Source: Botrimarina mediterranea (GTDB taxonomy: Bacteria; Planctomycetota; Planctomycetia; Pirellulales; Lacipirellulaceae). Taken from it: a stretch of DNA of 64,000 nucleotides. Shown here piece after piece: positions 60,818 through 64,000 of the stretch. The stretch lies in the NCBI RefSeq assembly GCF_007753265.1, contig NZ_CP036349.1, positions 5,516,862-5,580,861 of the forward strand, given 5' to 3'. Positions within the stretch are counted from its first letter, which is position 1. The number at the start of each line of letters is the position of its first letter. The notes under the pieces are model-generated. The model saw only the letters and a program-made list of their open reading frames with translations, did not search any database and had not been told where the DNA came from. The translations under genes and the position numbers were made by a program.

Positions 60818-61819
60818 ATGTGCGACGAAGACGAACAACTAGTCCGATACTACTTCGGCGAACTTTCGGACGCCGAGAAGGCCGCGTTTGAGCAGCGCCT
60901 TGTTGATGAGCCGGACCTTGCCGAGCGGCTCGAGACTTTCAGCCGGTGTGTCGACGCCCATCAGGGCGCCGAATGCTGCGAAGAATCGGAGCCGGAGAAA
61001 GTCCCCGTCCCTCGACGCCTCGCTGACCGCACGGCCCACGCCATCCTGGCCGGCCACTTAGAGCGCGCCGGCGAGTGCGTCGGCCGCAAGCGGTACAACC
61101 TCGTCGAGGTCGTCGCGATTGGCGTCGCGGCGACGTTCCTGGGCGGACTGATCCTGCCGGCGATCGAAGCGAGCCGCGAGTCGTCTCGTCGCGACCAATG
61201 CGCGTTCAACCTTGCGACTCTGGGTCAAGGCCTGCAGAGCTATTCGCAAGACCACGGCCACATCCCGCAGATCGGTCTTACCCAAAACGCCGGCCTCTTT
61301 ACGTTGATGCTCGCCGAGGGGCGGTACTTCGACCGAGAAGAGCTTCAAAGGTCGCTCGTCTGCCCCTCTTCGAATCTCAGTCAGATGATCGCTGACGGTG
61401 AGTTGAAGGTTATCATCCCGACGCGCGAACATCTTGAAGCGGCCAACGCCGAGCAACTCCTCGAACTGCAACGGCTCATGGCGGGGAGTTACGCCTACCG
61501 CATCGGTTACTTCCAGGGACGCAGTTTCATTCCCTTCGGCGGCAAAGGCGGCTGCCGTTCGGCGATCCTAGCGGACACGCCTACCCTGGCGAGTGGGACC
61601 GAGGTTGTCAGCCGCCATCACGGCAAGTGCGGCCAGAACGTCCTCTTCGGCGACGGGCACGTCGCTTTTGTCTCGAGTTGTTGGGCGCCCGACGACGTCG
61701 ACCACCTCTACCTCAACGACGACAACCAGCTCGCCGCCGGCCACGACGAATACGACATCGTGCTGCTCCCCGGCGACGTAACGCCCCTGGGCGTGCAGCT
61801 CTTCGAGCTCGGCGAGTAA
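60818..61819 (+). CDS. Probable membrane anti-sigma with DUF1559-like periplasmic domain
   Basis: 333 aa. Residues 1-50 are an anti-sigma-type helical domain (LVRYYFGELSDAEKAAFEQR, VDEPDLAERLETFSRC) without the usual zinc HxxxCxxC. The membrane helix at about 93-117 (NLVEVVAIGVAATFLGGLIL) is followed by PAIEASRESSRRDQCAFNLA, which mirrors the prepilin/DUF1559 start of the gene at 35878 but at an internal position. The C-terminal part carries a degenerate DUF1559 closing motif (KCGQNVLFGDGHVAFVSS, about 269-286). It most likely holds the adjacent ECF sigma at the membrane until an extracellular signal is sensed. Confidence 0.75.
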   Translation: MCDEDEQLVRYYFGELSDAEKAAFEQRLVDEPDLAERLETFSRCVDAHQGAECCEESEPEKVPVPRRLADRTAHAILAGHLERAGECVGRKRYNLVEVVAIGVAATFLGGLILPAIEASRESSRRDQCAFNLATLGQGLQSYSQDHGHIPQIGLTQNAGLFTLMLAEGRYFDREELQRSLVCPSSNLSQMIADGELKVIIPTREHLEAANAEQLLELQRLMAGSYAYRIGYFQGRSFIPFGGKGGCRSAILADTPTLASGTEVVSRHHGKCGQNVLFGDGHVAFVSSCWAPDDVDHLYLNDDNQLAAGHDEYDIVLLPGDVTPLGVQLFELGE

Positions 61820-61865
61820 GTCGCGCCGACGCAATGTCGCCGCCGCCGTCAAGGTTCTGAGAGCC

Positions 61866-62142
61866 CTAGAGCGTGCTTCACTTGGTCGTAGCGCTTCTAG
61901 CCTCGCTCTGATCCACGGAGCAACTTGGGAAGTCTCGCGCAGAGACGCAGAGTTGGATACCTTCAAGACTCACGCAATGGCGTAAGCCGCAATGAACGCG
62001 TTGCTGTGTGATCGTTTGCGGCTGCGTCATTCTCAAGGACTTTGTCTTTGCGCCTTGGCGGCTTTGCGTGAGTCTTCGCTGCCGACCCTCTGCGTCTCCG
62101 CGTCTCTGCGCGAGACGCTGCGGCAAAGTGAACGACGCTGTA
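61866..62142. repeat. H element copy 3 (reverse orientation)
   Basis: Begins gagcgtgcttcacttggtcg, the complement of the end of copy 1 (25261-25308), then gcgcagagacgcagag, actcacgcaatggcgtaagc, ggcggctttgcgtgagtctt and gcgtctccgcgtctctgcgc. No gene in 61820-62350. Confidence 0.88.
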
Positions 62143-62350
62143 AGCGATGCGTTTCGCAGCGTCGCCTAAAGTCCCGGCGTGTTGTCATTTCGCAACACGG
62201 GCCGCCGCCACGTTTCCCGTGGCGCCGACGCACAAACCCTAGAAACACCGGGCATTTCACGCCGCGTTGCGTTCAGGCCATGCATGAGGCCCGGCGTTTG
62301 CCATTGGGTGGGGACCGACTGATCCGTCCCTTGCTCGCACCCCTTTGGCG

Positions 62351-63184
62351 ATGCACGCTCGTCAACTTGTCGAAATCGCCGGCCTGCTCAGCCTCCGCAG
62401 CGGTCCGCTGTTGCGGTCGGGGGCGCCGCTCTGCTCGGACACGCTCTCGGAGTACTGGATCGCTTCGCGCTGCCGCCTCGATTGCTGGGGCCGCACGCTC
62501 CGCGCCCTCGGCCACAGCCGCACGGCGCCCCCCGCCGACGAAGCGGGCGACCTGCTGGTGCGGCTCGTCGAAGAGGTCACGCTCTCCGAAACACTCACCC
62601 GCATCGTCGCCGCGATCTGCGCCGCCGACGATCAGCACCGCCGCGGCGAGGAGGCCGGGCCGATCGGGCAAAACACGCTCGACGGGCAACGCGAAGCGGC
62701 CAGCCGCTTGCGGGCGCTGGTGTTCGCTTGGTGGCCCGCCGACTCGCCGCGCTCCCGGCACGCCCGCTCGCTCAGCAAACAAGCCGAGCGCTGGACCGAC
62801 GTGCTACTGGCGTACGTCGCCGCGTCGGCCGACGTCGAGCGTTTCGCCCACGACGCGACACGCCTGCGCGAGTCCCTTTACGACATCCAGACGCACGGCG
62901 GCGAATCGAGCCAAGCCGCCAGCCAACTCCTCTCGCTCGGCCTCCGAGAGAGTTTCACGACCGCCCGCCAGCCGCCGCTCAACGAAGACCTCAACCGCCG
63001 CATCGGCGGCGCGGCGATGGCCCTCTTCGGCGCCGCCGGCTACGACGGCCACGGCCTCCCCCGCTCGGCCTGGATGCTCCGCGCCGAGCGCACTGCCGAC
63101 GACGCCGCAACGCTCGTCAGCCGCCTGTTCGAAGACAACGCGATCCCCAAGGGGATGCGATTGCCCCAACGCTGGCGGATTTGA
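62351..63184 (+). CDS. Conserved hypothetical helical protein
   Basis: 277 aa from the ATG at 62351. Wholly helical, Arg/Ala/Leu-rich, no signal or membrane segment: AAICAADDQHRRGEEAGPIG, LRALVFAWWPADSPRSRHAR, AAMALFGAAGYDGHGLPRSA. Conserved Trp and Arg positions suggest a planctomycetal family, but none is named here. No operon neighbours. Confidence 0.6.
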   Translation: MHARQLVEIAGLLSLRSGPLLRSGAPLCSDTLSEYWIASRCRLDCWGRTLRALGHSRTAPPADEAGDLLVRLVEEVTLSETLTRIVAAICAADDQHRRGEEAGPIGQNTLDGQREAASRLRALVFAWWPADSPRSRHARSLSKQAERWTDVLLAYVAASADVERFAHDATRLRESLYDIQTHGGESSQAASQLLSLGLRESFTTARQPPLNEDLNRRIGGAAMALFGAAGYDGHGLPRSAWMLRAERTADDAATLVSRLFEDNAIPKGMRLPQRWRI

Positions 63185-63215
63185 ACGTGCTAACGAATGG
63201 TCCCTGCATGCGTTG

Positions 63216-63599
63216 CTAGTCGGACGTTTGGTTTGACCCCAAGTATACAAACCATTCATCGGCGTTCTCGCCAAAGTCTTCGCCAGTGAATGACCTCAGC
63301 GCAGCGACCATCGCGTCGATCGTTTCCTGCCGCTGCGATTGGAGTACGTTCTCACTCGCTTCGCTACCGCGGTAACCCTCGCGGGGTTGGTAGTACGTTT
63401 GAACGTACTTAATCATCTCCGCAGTGCGAATGGCTTCACTCGCAGTCGAAGCACGACCGTACTCTGCTTCCCACAGCGAAAGCTCTTGAATCACCGCTCG
63501 TTGATGTGCCTGAACGGCCAACCTCGGAACGAAAACGACTGTCACAACGGCAAAAATAGCCAGAAGAGCTAGGCCAAGGATCAATAGTTTTCGGGCCAT
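63216..63599 (-). CDS. Small membrane-anchored protein of unknown function
   Basis: 127 aa. An N-terminal transmembrane helix (LLILGLALLAIFAVVTVVFV, about 5-24) is followed by a soluble helical part with a Tyr/Gln-rich segment (IKYVQTYYQPREGYRGSEAS). Not recognised. It precedes, on the same strand and with a 35 nt gap toward the edge, a peptide ABC ATPase, but no link is clear. Confidence 0.6.
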   Translation of the reverse strand: MARKLLILGLALLAIFAVVTVVFVPRLAVQAHQRAVIQELSLWEAEYGRASTASEAIRTAEMIKYVQTYYQPREGYRGSEASENVLQSQRQETIDAMVAALRSFTGEDFGENADEWFVYLGSNQTSD

Positions 63600-63634
63600 G
63601 CGTATCTCGTCAAGACAAGTGCAGGGCGATTGAG

Positions 63635-64000
63635 TTAAGCCCGCGCCGCCCGCCTCTTCTCGCGCTCTTCGCTGCGCTGGCAGATTTGCTCGATGTCGTC
63701 GTCGGGCGTCGCGCTGATCAGCTTGCGGGTGTACTCCTCGCGCGGATTGGCGTAGATGTTCTCGGACGGGCCGAACTCGACGATCTTGCCGCCGTTCATC
63801 ACCGCCATCATGTCGGCCATGAACTTCACGACCGACAGGTCGTGGCTGATGAAGATGTAGGTGAGGCCGCGGCTCTCTTGCAGTCGCTTCAGCAGGTTCA
63901 GCACCTGGGCCTGCACCGACACGTCGAGCGCCGAAACCGATTCGTCGCAGACGAGGAACTCGGGCTCCACCGCCAGCGCCCGCGCGATGCAGATGCGTTG
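63635..64000 (-). CDS. Oligopeptide/dipeptide ABC transporter ATPase, C-terminal part (start beyond window)
   Basis: About 121 residues from the right edge. The first residues are the end of the signature region ([10 protein letters not shown]), then Walker [21 protein letters not shown], the H-loop His in [12 protein letters not shown] and the oligopeptide-type tail [20 protein letters not shown]. This matches OppF/DppF-type peptide transporter ATPases. The N terminus with Walker A is outside the window. Confidence 0.92.
   Translation of the reverse strand, partial: QRICIARALAVEPEFLVCDESVSALDVSVQAQVLNLLKRLQESRGLTYIFISHDLSVVKFMADMMAVMNGGKIVEFGPSENIYANPREEYTRKLISATPDDDIEQICQRSEEREKRRAARA

Overview
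The window looks like a chromosomal segment of a high-GC planctomycete, probably order Pirellulales and a Lacipirellulaceae-like genus (the genus is inference). The marks are a DUF1559 protein with a prepilin-like N terminus, a PEP-CTERM protein, a YTV-repeat cell-surface protein, a BBP7-type outer-membrane protein, BRCT/MerR/TPR and ECF-sigma/anti-sigma architectures usual in this phylum, and very many palindromic intergenic repeats. I found no tRNA, rRNA or CRISPR array.

Layout. (1) 1-4.8 kb: a minus-strand, phage-like cluster running off the left edge: a YiiX-like permuted-papain amidase, a membrane-anchored trypsin-like protease, an unknown 281-aa protein, a small membrane/coiled-coil protein, a ParB-fold protein and an ABC-ATPase fused to a GNAT-like tail. 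(2) 5-16 kb: an EEP-fold nuclease/phosphatase, a HEAT-type secreted protein, a CoA-binding protein, an ankyrin plus kelch-like protein, a polytopic membrane protein, a BRCT-MerR-TPR protein, a YTV-repeat protein, a lipoate-ligase-like protein and a Nudix hydrolase. (3) 16-24.7 kb: a SulP transporter with a beta-carbonic anhydrase, a sirtuin overlapping a DNA glycosylase, a YkgJ-type protein, hisS, a HYExAFE-like protein, a 39-codon membrane ORF and a DegT aminotransferase. (4) 25-36 kb: a PEP-CTERM protein, class II ribonucleotide reductase nrdJ with NrdR-like boxes far upstream, a lipoprotein, a methyltransferase, a PQQ-propeller protein, a CelD-like acetyltransferase and rplU. (5) 36-51 kb: a DUF1559 protein, an ArsR/tandem-AHSA1 operon, a second EEP protein, a methyltransferase plus GH29 fucosidase, RNase E/G, and the regulatory PTS set hpf-ptsN-ptsH-ptsI, then a 777-aa anti-sigma-like membrane protein. 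(6) 51-64 kb: a TPR protein, BBP7 protein, dprA, a LuxR/FixJ-like regulator with a degenerate receiver, aroB, an orphan ParA, and a sigma-54 promoter driving an ECF sigma factor followed by a probable membrane anti-sigma with a DUF1559-like body. A partial oligopeptide ABC ATPase closes the window.

Working together: PTS-Ntr (EI, HPr, EIIA, HPF) has no sugar permease here and is presumably regulatory. In other bacteria this module is tied to sigma-54, and a textbook sigma-54 promoter sits 12 kb away in front of the ECF sigma gene. SulP and carbonic anhydrase form a plausible bicarbonate pair. ArsR and the AHSA1 protein form an autoregulated operon with a visible operator.

The most distinctive feature at sequence level is the intergenic repeats. 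There are at least nine copies of an 88-nt palindrome, three copies of a ~280-nt element, and many smaller families, often nested. In some places a repeat supplies a stop codon, and in one place it supplies protein-coding linker sequence.
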